A stretch of DNA of 64,000 nucleotides from Spirosoma agri (lineage in GTDB: Bacteria > Bacteroidota > Bacteroidia > Cytophagales > Spirosomataceae). The position numbers and the translations under genes are program-made. Within the stretch, counting starts at the first letter, position 1. The number at the start of each line of letters is the position of its first letter. The stretch lies in the NCBI RefSeq assembly GCF_010747415.1, contig NZ_JAAGNZ010000004.1, positions 1 to 64,000 on the forward strand, read 5' to 3'. This document shows positions 38,001 to 46,209 of this stretch, piece after piece. Below the pieces are notes generated by a model. The model did not search any database. It saw only the letters and a program-made list of their open reading frames with translations, and was not told where the DNA came from.

Positions 38001-38281
38001 TGGATGCGGGTCGGACGTCCGATTTCGACGCCCAGTCTGATCGGTGGTTGATCGATGCGAGCTACGTGAACCTTCGGAATATCACGCTTTCGTACACAAT
38101 ACCCACGACATTGTCGCGTAAGCTGTTCTTGGAAAACGCGCAGATTTATGTGAGTGGCGAGAACCTGCTCATCCTGTCCCGTCGGAAAGGTATGAACGTT
38201 CAGCAGCAGTTCAATGGTGTAACCAGCAATGCGTTTAGTCCCGCCAAGAACCTGGTAATCGGCGTCTCCTTTACACTTTAA
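35096..38281 (+). CDS. SusC/RagA-family TonB-dependent outer-membrane transporter, copy 2
   Basis: The start at 35096 (MRKILLVSW) gives 1061 residues and puts the signal peptide, ending LAQDF, at the N-terminus. A TTG at 35084 adds four residues. Next come a carboxypeptidase-like domain (VSGRVTSSEDGTGIPGVSV), a TonB-box-like LDEVIVTTFGTAKR, the plug (IRIRGFGSISSGNSPLYVVD) and the barrel, ending in the aromatic-type terminus VIGVSFTL. It is a clear relative of the transporter at 17223 but differs in plug and barrel, so it likely takes another substrate. The partner susD lies 14 bases downstream. No degradative enzyme adjoins it, so the substrate cannot be inferred. Confidence 0.95.
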   Translation: MRKILLVSWILTALFCLPVLAQDFTVSGRVTSSEDGTGIPGVSVQLKGTTRGTTTDAGGKYRLNAPSNGRLVFSFIGFASQEIAVGNKSSIAVSLVPDATNLDEVIVTTFGTAKRASFTGSAGTLSPKQFQDRPVTNLAQALSGAVSGVQTNAGLGQPGSAPDIRIRGFGSISSGNSPLYVVDGIPYSGDVSNISPNDIESISVLKDAASTALYGSRAANGVVVVTTKKGQKDRSSINVRYTKGFSERGVPEYDRVSVGEYYPLMWEMYRNSVAYRATNPVALATANADATSRLIGLVGYNVYNVPDNQVVDVNGQMNPNAQLKYSLDDLNWEKPISRQGNRNELNVSFSGGQNKTDYFLSLSYLNDKSYLIRSDFERITGRLNINSQMKSWFRTGANISMTLNRSNQADAGGSGGSTAFVNPFFFSRNIGPIYPVYAYDPNNPGQFLTLPNGNRRWDYGNLTALGLPARPQYGGRHSVAETVLNQNYFRRNVLSARGYAEVSFLKDFKFTANVGTDITNYNGYTFGNPEVGDGAPAGRASHEFQNVTGYNLNQLLNYNKSFGKNNLEVLVGHENFQVGDNNLTGSRSQLILEGNYELVNFTTTTNLSSVLNTRRVEGYLSRINYDYDQKYFFSASARRDGSSKFYQDTRWGNFYSVSGAWRIDQEEFLKSIPTINALKLRASYGQTGNDGGGNRSEDASISYYAWQPLYGLGWNNASEAGILQTSLGNRNLEWESSNSFDVALEFSLFKGRVSGTAEYFNRQSSNLIFDVPLPLSAGISTVTRNIGTMYNRGFEVELGLEPVRAKDFVWRLDLNATTIKNQITKMPDENPEIIDGTKKLAVGHSIYDYWLREYKGINSNTGEVEYRATNFVAANSRITETGDTLTTSVNNARYHYTGSSIPALTGGFTNTFRYKGLSLSALFVYQLGGKTYDGAYAGLMSSGGYGSAKSTDILRRWQKPGDVTDVPRMDAGRTSDFDAQSDRWLIDASYVNLRNITLSYTIPTTLSRKLFLENAQIYVSGENLLILSRRKGMNVQQQFNGVTSNAFSPAKNLVIGVSFTL

Positions 38282-38295
38282 GCAACAGAAAACTC

Positions 38296-39774
38296 ATGAA
38301 AAAAAGATACCTAACGCTGGTCATGGCCCTAGGCTTACTGACAATGGCTTGCGAAAAAGAATTTTTAGAAACCTCGCCAACCGGTAGCATCGACGCCGGA
38401 GCGGCTTATGCCACTACCAAAAATGCTTCGGCTGCAATCAACGGCATCTATCGGGCCATGATTGTTCGGTATTTAAGCTCACAGGCTCATTTCGGGCATC
38501 CGGCCATGATGATCATTCTGGATGTACTGGGTGAAGACGTCCTGATTGCGAACACATCCAATACAGGGCATCTGGCCGAAACACGCTGGCAGGCTCACCG
38601 GTCAGAAACCTCCGCAGGGAACCAGTTACCTTATGAGCTTTACTATCGGCTGATCGGCAACGCCAATATTGCTATTACCAGTATCGATAATGCTGCGGGT
38701 ACACAGGCAGAAAAAAATCAGATCAAAGGCGAAGCATTGGGCATACGGGCTTTCTCGTATTTTAACCTGGTGCAGCTCTACGGAAAACGGTACAATGCAG
38801 CCGCAAAACCGAACAGCCAGCTCGGCGTACCGCTTATATTGACGCCTACGACCGAAGGGCTGGCCCGCACAACCGTGGAAGACATCTATACGCAGATCAA
38901 CAAAGATCTGATCGATGCTGCTTCCCTCCTTACCTCTACGCGTACGTACAAGTCGCACATTAATCTGGACGTCATAAAAGGCTTTCAGGCGCGGGTGGCA
39001 CTAACGCAACAGAACTGGGCAGATGCGGCAAAATTTGCCGCCGAAGCGCGTAAATCCTACACGCTCATGAGTGCAGCTCAGTATCAGGAGGGATTTTCGG
39101 ATATCAGCAATCCCGAGTGGATGTGGGGATTCGATCACCTGGAAGATCAGTCGGAATTTTTTGGCGCGTTCCACTCGTACATATCCAGCAACTATAATTC
39201 CACGAATATCCGCGTAGACCCCAAACAGATCAACAGTACGCTTTATGACCAGATCCCAACAACGGACGTCCGCTCGAAGATGTGGGTCAAAACGCCAACA
39301 GCGACCAATTCAGTCGTCCCAACGGGTGGAATACGGGTTCCTTACATGAATCAGAAGTTTCGGTTACCGGGTACACCGTCGACTAGTGCTCAAGGCGATG
39401 TTCCCTACATGCGGGCGGCTGAAATGTACCTGATCGAAGCCGAAGCGCAGGCACGGCAGGGAAATGCAGCGGCAGCGGCTACGGTGTTATTCGACCTGGT
39501 TAGCAAACGTGATGCATCGTATAAGCTGTCAACCAAAACGGGGACTGCCCTGACGGATGAGATCATGTTTAATCGGCGCGTTGAGATGTGGGGTGAAGGC
39601 GTTCGGTTTACGGATCTGAAGCGCCTGAACCTGCCGTTGAACCGAAACAACACCAATGCCAATTCGGCCGTTGTCGTGCTCTTCGACGTGGCGGCTGGCG
39701 ACAACCAGTGGGAGTTTTTAATTCCACGGCGCGAGCTAAACGCAAACAAAGCAATGGTCCAGAACCCTCTCTAA
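38296..39774 (+). CDS. SusD/RagB-family outer-membrane lipoprotein, copy 2
   Basis: The protein has 492 residues. The lipobox is LTMAC at residues 15-19, followed by EKEFLETSPTGS, the usual SusD opening. Internal marks are GIRAFSYFNLVQLYGKRYN (about 150-168), MRAAEMYLIEAEAQARQG and RRVEMWGEGVRFTDLKRL near the end. It forms the lid of the SusC channel encoded just upstream and binds the nutrient at the cell surface. The two genes form an operon of only two genes, ended by the palindromic terminator at 39791. Confidence 0.95.
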   Translation: MKKRYLTLVMALGLLTMACEKEFLETSPTGSIDAGAAYATTKNASAAINGIYRAMIVRYLSSQAHFGHPAMMIILDVLGEDVLIANTSNTGHLAETRWQAHRSETSAGNQLPYELYYRLIGNANIAITSIDNAAGTQAEKNQIKGEALGIRAFSYFNLVQLYGKRYNAAAKPNSQLGVPLILTPTTEGLARTTVEDIYTQINKDLIDAASLLTSTRTYKSHINLDVIKGFQARVALTQQNWADAAKFAAEARKSYTLMSAAQYQEGFSDISNPEWMWGFDHLEDQSEFFGAFHSYISSNYNSTNIRVDPKQINSTLYDQIPTTDVRSKMWVKTPTATNSVVPTGGIRVPYMNQKFRLPGTPSTSAQGDVPYMRAAEMYLIEAEAQARQGNAAAAATVLFDLVSKRDASYKLSTKTGTALTDEIMFNRRVEMWGEGVRFTDLKRLNLPLNRNNTNANSAVVVLFDVAAGDNQWEFLIPRRELNANKAMVQNPL

Positions 39775-39790
39775 ACGAATACGAATTCCC

Positions 39791-39840
39791 GCCATAAAAA
39801 AGCGCCCGACGGATTGATCCGTCGGGCGCTTTTTTATGGC
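39791..39840. terminator. Perfect 50-bp palindromic bidirectional terminator
   Basis: Arms 39791-39814 and 39817-39840 are perfect 24-bp complements around two bases. The GC core AGCGCCCGACGGAT is flanked by A6 and T6 and then by GCCAT/ATGGC, so both strands carry a stem followed by a T-run. It separates the convergent susD and carbonic anhydrase genes. Confidence 0.9.
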
Positions 39841-39871
39841 GGAGAATCTGGAACTACGATGACACCCAATG

Positions 39872-40513
39872 CTAAACCACGGCATCTTTGAAGCGGTAAA
39901 TAGCCAGGTTTGGTATCAGATCGTCGAGGCTAACATTCGTATCCTTGAGTTGACCGTTTTCAAGATCATATACCCAGCCATGCACCTTGATATCCTGACT
40001 ACCAAACAGCCGCTTTTGGACAAAGGATAGCTTCATCACATTCAGACACTGCTCCCGTACGTTCAGCTCGACCAGCCGCCGATGCCTCTCTTCCCCGTCT
40101 TCAAGGGCATCAAGTTCATCGCGGTGGATACGATACACGTCCTGAATGTTACGCAGCCAGGTATTCATGTAACCAAAATCATTGTGGGTGGTGGCGGCTT
40201 TTACGCCACCGCATCCGTAATGCCCGCAAACGATGACGTGCTTAACCATCAGCGTCTCAACGGCATACTGCAACACAGCCAGCGAACTAATATCGTTGTT
40301 AGGTACCAGATTGGCAATGTTGCGGTGAATGAATACGTCGCCCGGCTTGGTGCCCATAAAGGCATCTGGTGATACCCGGCTATCGGAACAGCCAATGTAG
40401 AGAAAGTCAGGGGTCTGGTTTTTAGCCATTTCCGAGAAATAGGCTGGATCGAGTTGCAGCTGTCGCTGCACCCATTCTTTGTTATGATTGAAAACCTGAT
40501 CGTATAAACTCAT
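39872..40513 (-). CDS. Beta-class carbonic anhydrase
   Basis: The protein has 213 residues. The zinc ligands and catalytic pair are all visible: Cys42-x-Asp44-x-Arg46 in GCSDSRVSPD, and His98-x-x-Cys101 in VCGHYGCGG. It interconverts CO2 and bicarbonate in the cytoplasm, supplying bicarbonate for carboxylations and helping pH balance. Length is typical of the bacterial enzyme. It is transcribed alone, with its own -7 box at 40534 and the shared terminator downstream. Confidence 0.96.
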   Translation of the reverse strand: MSLYDQVFNHNKEWVQRQLQLDPAYFSEMAKNQTPDFLYIGCSDSRVSPDAFMGTKPGDVFIHRNIANLVPNNDISSLAVLQYAVETLMVKHVIVCGHYGCGGVKAATTHNDFGYMNTWLRNIQDVYRIHRDELDALEDGEERHRRLVELNVREQCLNVMKLSFVQKRLFGSQDIKVHGWVYDLENGQLKDTNVSLDDLIPNLAIYRFKDAVV

Positions 40514-40533
40514 AAATTTTCTTTATTTTTCAT

Positions 40534-40541
40534 CAAAAGTA
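40534..40541 (-). promoter_or_regulatory. -7 promoter box of the carbonic anhydrase gene
   Basis: Read on the minus strand this is TACTTTTG, an exact TAnnTTTG match, 20 bases before the start codon. The TTTTG upstream is too close to be a good -33 box, so the call rests on the -7 element alone. Confidence 0.4.
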
Positions 40542-40665
40542 ACAGAAGCCCCAAAACTTTCCGCTCCGTCTAAAGAGCAGACGCCCAAAAACGAGAGCGA
40601 GTCTACTCAACGGTCCTGAAAGCGGATCGTAAACAGGTGCGTTTTTCGCATAGCACTGGGTTATA

Positions 40666-41865
40666 TCAGTTAGCGCTCAGCACCGCGTAACTCTGATTAG
40701 CGATCTCCAGCTCTTCGTTGGTGGGTATCACCAGAATTTTAACCGCCGAATCGCTGCGGTTAATTTCCCGAATACCCGCTGAGTGAATGCTGTTCTTTTC
40801 GGAGTCGAGGTTAATGTTCAGAAAGTCGAGACCATCGCAAACCTGTTCGCGCATAGCCGTGTCGTTTTCGCCTACTCCTGCCGTAAAGATCAGGGCATCC
40901 AGCCCGTTCAACACGGCGGCATATGCGCCAATGTATTTTCGAATTCGGTACGCGTAGATGTCGAGGGCTAGAGCCGCTGCCCGATCGCCCGCTTCCAGCG
41001 CTTTCCGAATGTCACGCATATCGCTCTGGCCGGTAAGGCCCTGCATACCCGACTGTTTATTGAGCAGCGTATTTACGTCATCGGGACTGTAGCCCGTTGA
41101 CATCAGGTGGAAAATAATGGCCGGATCGACATCGCCCGAACGGGTTCCCATGACCAGACCAGCCAGCGGACTAAAGCCCATGCTGGTATCGATCGACTGC
41201 CCAGCCCGCACAGCGGTCATGCTGCATCCATTTCCCAGATGAATGCTGATCAGTTTGGCATCCGGTTTTCCCAACCAGACCGCAGCCTGTTCGCTCACGT
41301 ATTTATGGCTGGTGCCGTGGAATCCGTACACCCGAATGCCATCCTTCGTGTACAGCGATTCGGGAAGCGCGTAGCGGAACGCATACTGGGGCATGGTCTG
41401 GTGAAAAGCCGTATCAAAAACCGCGATTTGCTGGGCATTAGGAAACGTATGCTCGGCAATGTCGATGCACTGGTAATTGATGGGGTTATGGAGCGGAGCC
41501 AGCGGAAACAGGGCTCTAATCGTTTCTTTTACTGCTGGCGTAATCAGGGTCGCGCTGGCAAAGCGTTCGCCCCCGTGCACGACCCGGTGCCCAACCGCCT
41601 TGATCTCATCGACCGAGTGAATCAAGCCAGTGTCAGGGTCTAGTAATAGCTGGAGAACTTGTTGAAGACCGGCCGTATGGTCGGCTATCGAGCCTTTTCG
41701 CTCGATGGTTTGAGCGGGTTCAGCCGTCAGAATTTTGTGTTTGATAAAGGCTTCGTTGGTGCCAATTCGTTCGATCAATCCCGTGCACAGCGGTTTGTCG
41801 GAAGGCATATCGAACAACTGATATTTTAACGAGCTGCTGCCCGCGTTGATCACTAGAATATACAT
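40666..41865 (-). CDS. ackA: Acetate kinase
   Basis: The protein has 399 residues. Family marks are the phosphate-binding start VINAGSSSLKYQLF, VGHRVVHGGERF with the active-site arginine near 90, FDTAFHQTMP, YGFHGTSHKYVS and GTRSGDVDPAIIF. It transfers phosphate between acetyl phosphate and ADP, yielding ATP and acetate. It follows pta by 23 bases on the same strand, so the two form the classical acetyl-CoA to acetate operon. Length is normal. Confidence 0.97.
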   Translation of the reverse strand: MYILVINAGSSSLKYQLFDMPSDKPLCTGLIERIGTNEAFIKHKILTAEPAQTIERKGSIADHTAGLQQVLQLLLDPDTGLIHSVDEIKAVGHRVVHGGERFASATLITPAVKETIRALFPLAPLHNPINYQCIDIAEHTFPNAQQIAVFDTAFHQTMPQYAFRYALPESLYTKDGIRVYGFHGTSHKYVSEQAAVWLGKPDAKLISIHLGNGCSMTAVRAGQSIDTSMGFSPLAGLVMGTRSGDVDPAIIFHLMSTGYSPDDVNTLLNKQSGMQGLTGQSDMRDIRKALEAGDRAAALALDIYAYRIRKYIGAYAAVLNGLDALIFTAGVGENDTAMREQVCDGLDFLNINLDSEKNSIHSAGIREINRSDSAVKILVIPTNEELEIANQSYAVLSAN

Positions 41866-41888
41866 AAATCTGAAAATGAGCGAGTTGG

Positions 41889-43985
41889 CTATTGGCTATC
41901 CTGACATTGAATGGCCGTAATAACGACGGTGTTAAAGACGTCATCGACTGTACAGCCCCGACTCAGATCGTTAATGGGTTTGTTGAGCCCTTGCAGCATG
42001 GGGCCGATGGCAAGTGCACCCGTTTCCCGCTGTACGGCTTTGTACGTGTTGTTGCCCGTATTCAAATCGGGGAAGATCAGTACGCTGGCCCGACCGGCTA
42101 CGTCGGAGTTGGGTAATTTCTGGCTACCTACCGAAGGATCAACCGCTGCGTCGTACTGGATCGGCCCTTCGATTTTCAGGTCGGGACGCTTCGCCCGAAC
42201 GATGGCCGTGGCCTGCCGCACTTTTTCTACGTCTTCGCCTTCACCCGATGTTCCCGACGAATAAGACAGCATCGCGATGCGTGGCTCGATACCAAACCGG
42301 GCACTGCTCTCGGCGGAAGAAATAGCGATTTCGGCCAGTTGCGGTGCCGTCGGATTCGGGTTCACGGCACAATCACCGAAGACGGATACGCGGTCGGGCA
42401 GGCACATGAAAAAGACCGACGAGACCAGCGATACGCCCGGTTTGGTTTTGATAAATTGCAGCGCCGGGCGAATGGTGTGCTGGGTAGTGTGGACCGCCCC
42501 CGAAACCATGCCGTCGGCGTGTCCCTGATACACCATCATGGTACCGAAATACGATACATCCAGCATCATGTCCCGCGCCATGTCCAGGTTCACATTTTTG
42601 GCTTTGCGCAGTTCGTATAGCGTAGCTGAGTAAGCTTCGTAATTTTCCGAAGTAGCTGGATTGACGATGTTCACGACGCTGGTATCGAGCGTCAGGCCCA
42701 GCCGTTTGATGGAAGCTAATACTTCGGTTTCGTCGCCCAGAATGGTCAGGTCCACCACGTTCTGGGTCACCAGCCGGACAGCCGCTTTCAGAATCCGGTC
42801 GTCGTTTCCTTCCGGCAAGACAATGTGCTTCCGCTGACTCCGGGCCGTTTTAACGAGCTGATACTGAAACATGTGTGGCGTTATGCCCTCCGATCGGAAC
42901 GTGACCAGGCGAGCATCCAGCGCTTTGGTGTCTACGTTCTTCTCGAACACATCGATCGCCAGTTCAATCTTCTTCCGGTTGTCGACCGTAATGCGGGAGT
43001 GAATGCCGCCGATGGCAGTCGTTGTCCCAAAGGTGCCCTGCTGTACGGTCAGGATCGGAATAACCGTCTGCAATCCCTCGATCAGGCGCGTAACGGGTTC
43101 GTCAGGTACTGTTCCGGCCGTTAGTACAATACCCGCAACTTTCGGATAATTCGCGGATAGATTTGCCTGTAACGCGCCGATGATGATGTCGCCCCGGTCG
43201 CCCGGTGTTACGATCAGTACGTTTTCTTTGATGTAATTCAGGAAGTTGGGTAGCATCATGGCCCCCGTCACGAAATTGTCGACCTGATTGGATAGCAGAC
43301 TTTCGCCAACGAGCACTTTGGCCCCCAGCGCATCCCGAATCTCCTTCATGGTCGGGCTTTGCAGTTGCTTTTCCCATGGAATGACGGTAAGCATCATGTC
43401 GGTAGGTAACTGCATCCGGAGCAACTCCCGAACGTCGTCTACCTGCTCGGGCTGCACCCGGTTAGCAACCAGACCGAGCACCTGCACTTCCCGACTCTCG
43501 AAGCCTTGCAGCGCGCTCAGGGCCGAGCTGATGATCTGCGCGGTGGATTTGTTTTCGCCACTAATGATGATCAGGACGGGTACGCCCAAATTTTTGGCGA
43601 TATCGGCGTTCGAATCAAACTCAAACGCAATGCCCTCACCCAGAAAATCGCTGCCCTCGATAATCGTGAAATCGCAGCTTTCTTCCAGCTTCTTGTACTT
43701 GCTGATGATCGTGTTCAGCATCTCACTCCGCCCTTCCAGTTCCATGCGTTGCAGGGCCTCCTGGCGGGTAAACGCATACGTATCTTCGTAGCTGATCGGC
43801 AGCGCAAAGTAGTCCAGAATAGCCTCGATGTGGATTTCTTTCTGACCCGGAAGTTGCTGCGTGATGATGGGTTTGAAGTAACCGACCTTCTGCGTTTTCC
43901 CCAGCAGGCTGTTCACCAGGCCCAGCGCGAGAAGTGATTTGCCGGTATACGGCTCTACGGACGCGATAAAAATAGCTTTTGTCAT
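41889..43985 (-). CDS. pta: Phosphate acetyltransferase (long, three-domain type)
   Basis: From the ATG at 43985 the protein has 698 residues, close to the long E. coli-type enzyme. A frame extension to 44039 is unlikely, because MTKAIFIASVEPYTGKS gives the conserved P-loop-like start. The N-terminal part is BioD-like, the middle is the DRTGG domain (IVTPGDRGDIIIGAL, about 235-345), and the C-terminal half is the catalytic PTA_PTB domain (HIVLPEGNDDRILKAA; DPSVGSQKLPNSDVAGRA). It converts acetyl-CoA and phosphate to acetyl phosphate. It is the first gene of the operon with ackA, likely driven from the -7 box at 44037. Confidence 0.97.
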   Translation of the reverse strand: MTKAIFIASVEPYTGKSLLALGLVNSLLGKTQKVGYFKPIITQQLPGQKEIHIEAILDYFALPISYEDTYAFTRQEALQRMELEGRSEMLNTIISKYKKLEESCDFTIIEGSDFLGEGIAFEFDSNADIAKNLGVPVLIIISGENKSTAQIISSALSALQGFESREVQVLGLVANRVQPEQVDDVRELLRMQLPTDMMLTVIPWEKQLQSPTMKEIRDALGAKVLVGESLLSNQVDNFVTGAMMLPNFLNYIKENVLIVTPGDRGDIIIGALQANLSANYPKVAGIVLTAGTVPDEPVTRLIEGLQTVIPILTVQQGTFGTTTAIGGIHSRITVDNRKKIELAIDVFEKNVDTKALDARLVTFRSEGITPHMFQYQLVKTARSQRKHIVLPEGNDDRILKAAVRLVTQNVVDLTILGDETEVLASIKRLGLTLDTSVVNIVNPATSENYEAYSATLYELRKAKNVNLDMARDMMLDVSYFGTMMVYQGHADGMVSGAVHTTQHTIRPALQFIKTKPGVSLVSSVFFMCLPDRVSVFGDCAVNPNPTAPQLAEIAISSAESSARFGIEPRIAMLSYSSGTSGEGEDVEKVRQATAIVRAKRPDLKIEGPIQYDAAVDPSVGSQKLPNSDVAGRASVLIFPDLNTGNNTYKAVQRETGALAIGPMLQGLNKPINDLSRGCTVDDVFNTVVITAIQCQDSQ

Positions 43986-44036
43986 GAAAAGAAGAATAAC
44001 TCCAGATACAACGGTACAGACTTCCGTTTCCAGTCC

Positions 44037-44044
44037 CAAAGGTA
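44037..44044 (-). promoter_or_regulatory. -7 promoter box of pta-ackA
   Basis: Minus-strand TACCTTTG is an exact TAnnTTTG match, 51 bases before the pta ATG. The -33 region is poor. Its position favours the short pta start at 43985, because a start at 44039 would overlap the box. Confidence 0.45.
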
Positions 44045-44296
44045 GAACCTGAGGCTATCGAATTAGTTTCTTCTGGTCTAGTTTCGCACTGACTTGCTGC
44101 GAATAAATAGTATTCGGCAAACACCTGGTCGCTTCTCAGGCAACTAAGCGGGATAAAGACACACCCTTAGCCCGGAGAACTGAGTGAGTACGCCTTTACC
44201 GGGTGTTTAAAGCGAACACGTGATTACTTGTTGACGGGTTTTAGTACTTTACCGGCTCGTTTACTATCGATCCAAAACAAGCAAATCATACGCCCA

Positions 44297-45241
44297 GTGA
44301 GTCAATTGGTAAAAACGCAACTTTTTCTCTCCGCTATAACGGCCTTACTGGCGCTTAACAACCCGGCCCGTTTACTGGCGCAATCGCTACATCGGCTCCC
44401 CATCACGACCGTTCAGGAGCTTCACGACTATTTTAACTGGAAACCCGGTAAGCCCCCCATCATCAGTGGACACCGAGGGGGGATGTATGAAGGCTTTGCG
44501 GAAAACTCGCTGTCCTCGTTCGAACATACGCTGGAACACACCCCGGCTTTTTTTGAGACTGACCCCCGGCTTACCAAGGACAGTGTCGTTGTGCTGCTCC
44601 ACGACGCCACCCTGGACCGAATGACAACCGGCACCGGTAAGCTCTCCGACTACACCTGGGAGGAGGTCAAAAAACTCCGCCTGAAAGATGCCCAGGGTCG
44701 CGTGACGCAGGATCGGATTCCCACGCTGGACGAAGCCATTGATTGGGCAAGGGGAAAGACGGTACTCAATCTGGACCATAAAGAGGTGCCCCTTTCGATG
44801 ACGGCGTCCATCATCCGCAAGCACAAAGCCGATGCGTTCGTGATGCTTACCGTTCACTCGCCCCAGCAGGCACAGTACTATTATCGGGAAAATAAAGATC
44901 GGATGTTCTCGGCCTTTATCAAAAACAAAGACGAGTGGGAAGCTTACGAAAAAGCGGGTATACCGGCTTCCAGTCTGATTGCCTACATCGGGCCAGCGAT
45001 CAAACCGGACAACAAGCAGCTCTATCAACTACTTAACAGCAAGGGAATTATGTGTATGATCTCAGCTGCATCGAGTTACGATAAGCTGGCTGATGAGCAG
45101 GAACGATTCAGCGCGTACCGGGCCATCATCGAGGATGGCGCAAGCATTTTGGAATCGGATCGGCCCATCGACGTGGCCCAGGCGCTTAAACCTCTCCGAA
45201 CGAATCAATCGCCATCGACGAGTGCGCCCACGAAGAACTAG
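44297..45241 (+). CDS. Secreted glycerophosphodiester phosphodiesterase family protein
   Basis: With a GTG start at 44297 (MSQLVKTQLFLSAITALLA) the protein has 314 residues and a clear signal peptide ending LLAQS. A TTG at 44228 in the same frame is the alternative. GDPD-fold catalytic motifs are present: ISGHRGG near 57, FAENSLSSFE, FFETDPRLTKDSVVVLLHD with the metal-binding Glu-x-Asp, and LNLDHKE. It cleaves glycerophosphodiesters to an alcohol and glycerol-3-phosphate, probably in the periplasm. No neighbour suggests a more specific role. Confidence 0.88.
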   Translation: MSQLVKTQLFLSAITALLALNNPARLLAQSLHRLPITTVQELHDYFNWKPGKPPIISGHRGGMYEGFAENSLSSFEHTLEHTPAFFETDPRLTKDSVVVLLHDATLDRMTTGTGKLSDYTWEEVKKLRLKDAQGRVTQDRIPTLDEAIDWARGKTVLNLDHKEVPLSMTASIIRKHKADAFVMLTVHSPQQAQYYYRENKDRMFSAFIKNKDEWEAYEKAGIPASSLIAYIGPAIKPDNKQLYQLLNSKGIMCMISAASSYDKLADEQERFSAYRAIIEDGASILESDRPIDVAQALKPLRTNQSPSTSAPTKN

Positions 45242-45573
45242 TCAATCCTTTTCTGCGTGATTACCTGCGTAACGATACAAGCCGGGGATCAATTGACAAT
45301 CAGGATTGCCACCGTTTGTTAAAACACGGCGGATGATATGCCGCTCGATGACCTGGGTCACAACCGATTCCTATAATCCTGTTTTTTCCCCGCTCGTACA
45401 ATTTCGCGAGGGGGTCTTCCTGATGTTTCAATACTTTCACCAAATGCAATGTCGGAGGAATAAGGTTCCTCTGGCTTACTGTATTCTCAGTCAGACGAAC
45501 GGGTGAGGAGCGTACAACTAATCGCTATTTTTAGTATCAGAGCAGTTCGGCGGACTGTTCCTTCTTTTGTCAA
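45242..45573. other. 332-bp gap before the ABC transporter genes
   Basis: No convincing gene or hairpin is seen. A short open frame at 45306-45506 lacks protein-like composition. Confidence 0.4.
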
Positions 45574-46209
45574 ATGCTGCAACTTAAAAATTTCAGAAAA
45601 GCATACATGGGCCACGTCGTTCTTCAGATCGACAATTTTACTATTATACCGGGTATGTATTGGGTTCGGGGCAGTAACGGGTCGGGTAAGAGTACGCTGC
45701 TCAAAGCACTGGCAGGCATGACGGCGTTCGAAGGCGACATCATCCTCAACGAACGGGTGAACAGTAAAAAACAGGCAGTAGCCTATCGCAGCGTTGTCAA
45801 CTTTGCCGAAGCAGAGCCGATTTTTCCCGACTTTCTAACCGGCACTGAACTCATTGCGTTGTTCAAAGCAGCGAAAAACGCGCCAGCTCATCAGGAAGAT
45901 TTCTATCTGGAAAGCATGAAGATGACGGCTTATGTGAATGAGCCGGTCAGCACCTATTCGAGTGGTATGCTCAAAAAGCTTTCGCTTGTCCTGGCTTTCC
46001 TGGGACGACCAACCTGTATTCTGCTAGACGAGCCCCTCACTACCCTCGACGCCGAATCGCTGCCTGTTCTGTACTCCTGGATCACCGGCCTTCGCCAGCA
46101 GCAGGAAACAATCGTTTTGATGTCATCTCATCAGACCTTCGAGGAAGGGCTTCTACCAACCGTGCAGGACATATTCGTTGACCATACGACGATCCGGTAC
46201 ACCACATGA
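45574..46209 (+). CDS. ABC transporter ATP-binding protein
   Basis: The protein has 211 residues with all nucleotide-binding motifs: Walker A GSNGSGKST at about 34-42, signature YSSGMLKKLSL near 130, Walker B CILLDEP near 150 and the switch His in SSHQTF. It hydrolyses ATP to drive the permease encoded by the next gene, which it overlaps by four bases (ATGA), so the two are translationally coupled. The short form is typical of exporters or CcmA-like ABC-2 systems. The cargo is unknown. Confidence 0.95.
   Translation: MLQLKNFRKAYMGHVVLQIDNFTIIPGMYWVRGSNGSGKSTLLKALAGMTAFEGDIILNERVNSKKQAVAYRSVVNFAEAEPIFPDFLTGTELIALFKAAKNAPAHQEDFYLESMKMTAYVNEPVSTYSSGMLKKLSLVLAFLGRPTCILLDEPLTTLDAESLPVLYSWITGLRQQQETIVLMSSHQTFEEGLLPTVQDIFVDHTTIRYTT

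Noticed and set aside
45306..45721. Two short plus-strand frames before the ABC transporter
   Set aside because: There is no protein-like composition, and the second overlaps the true ATP-binding gene in another frame.
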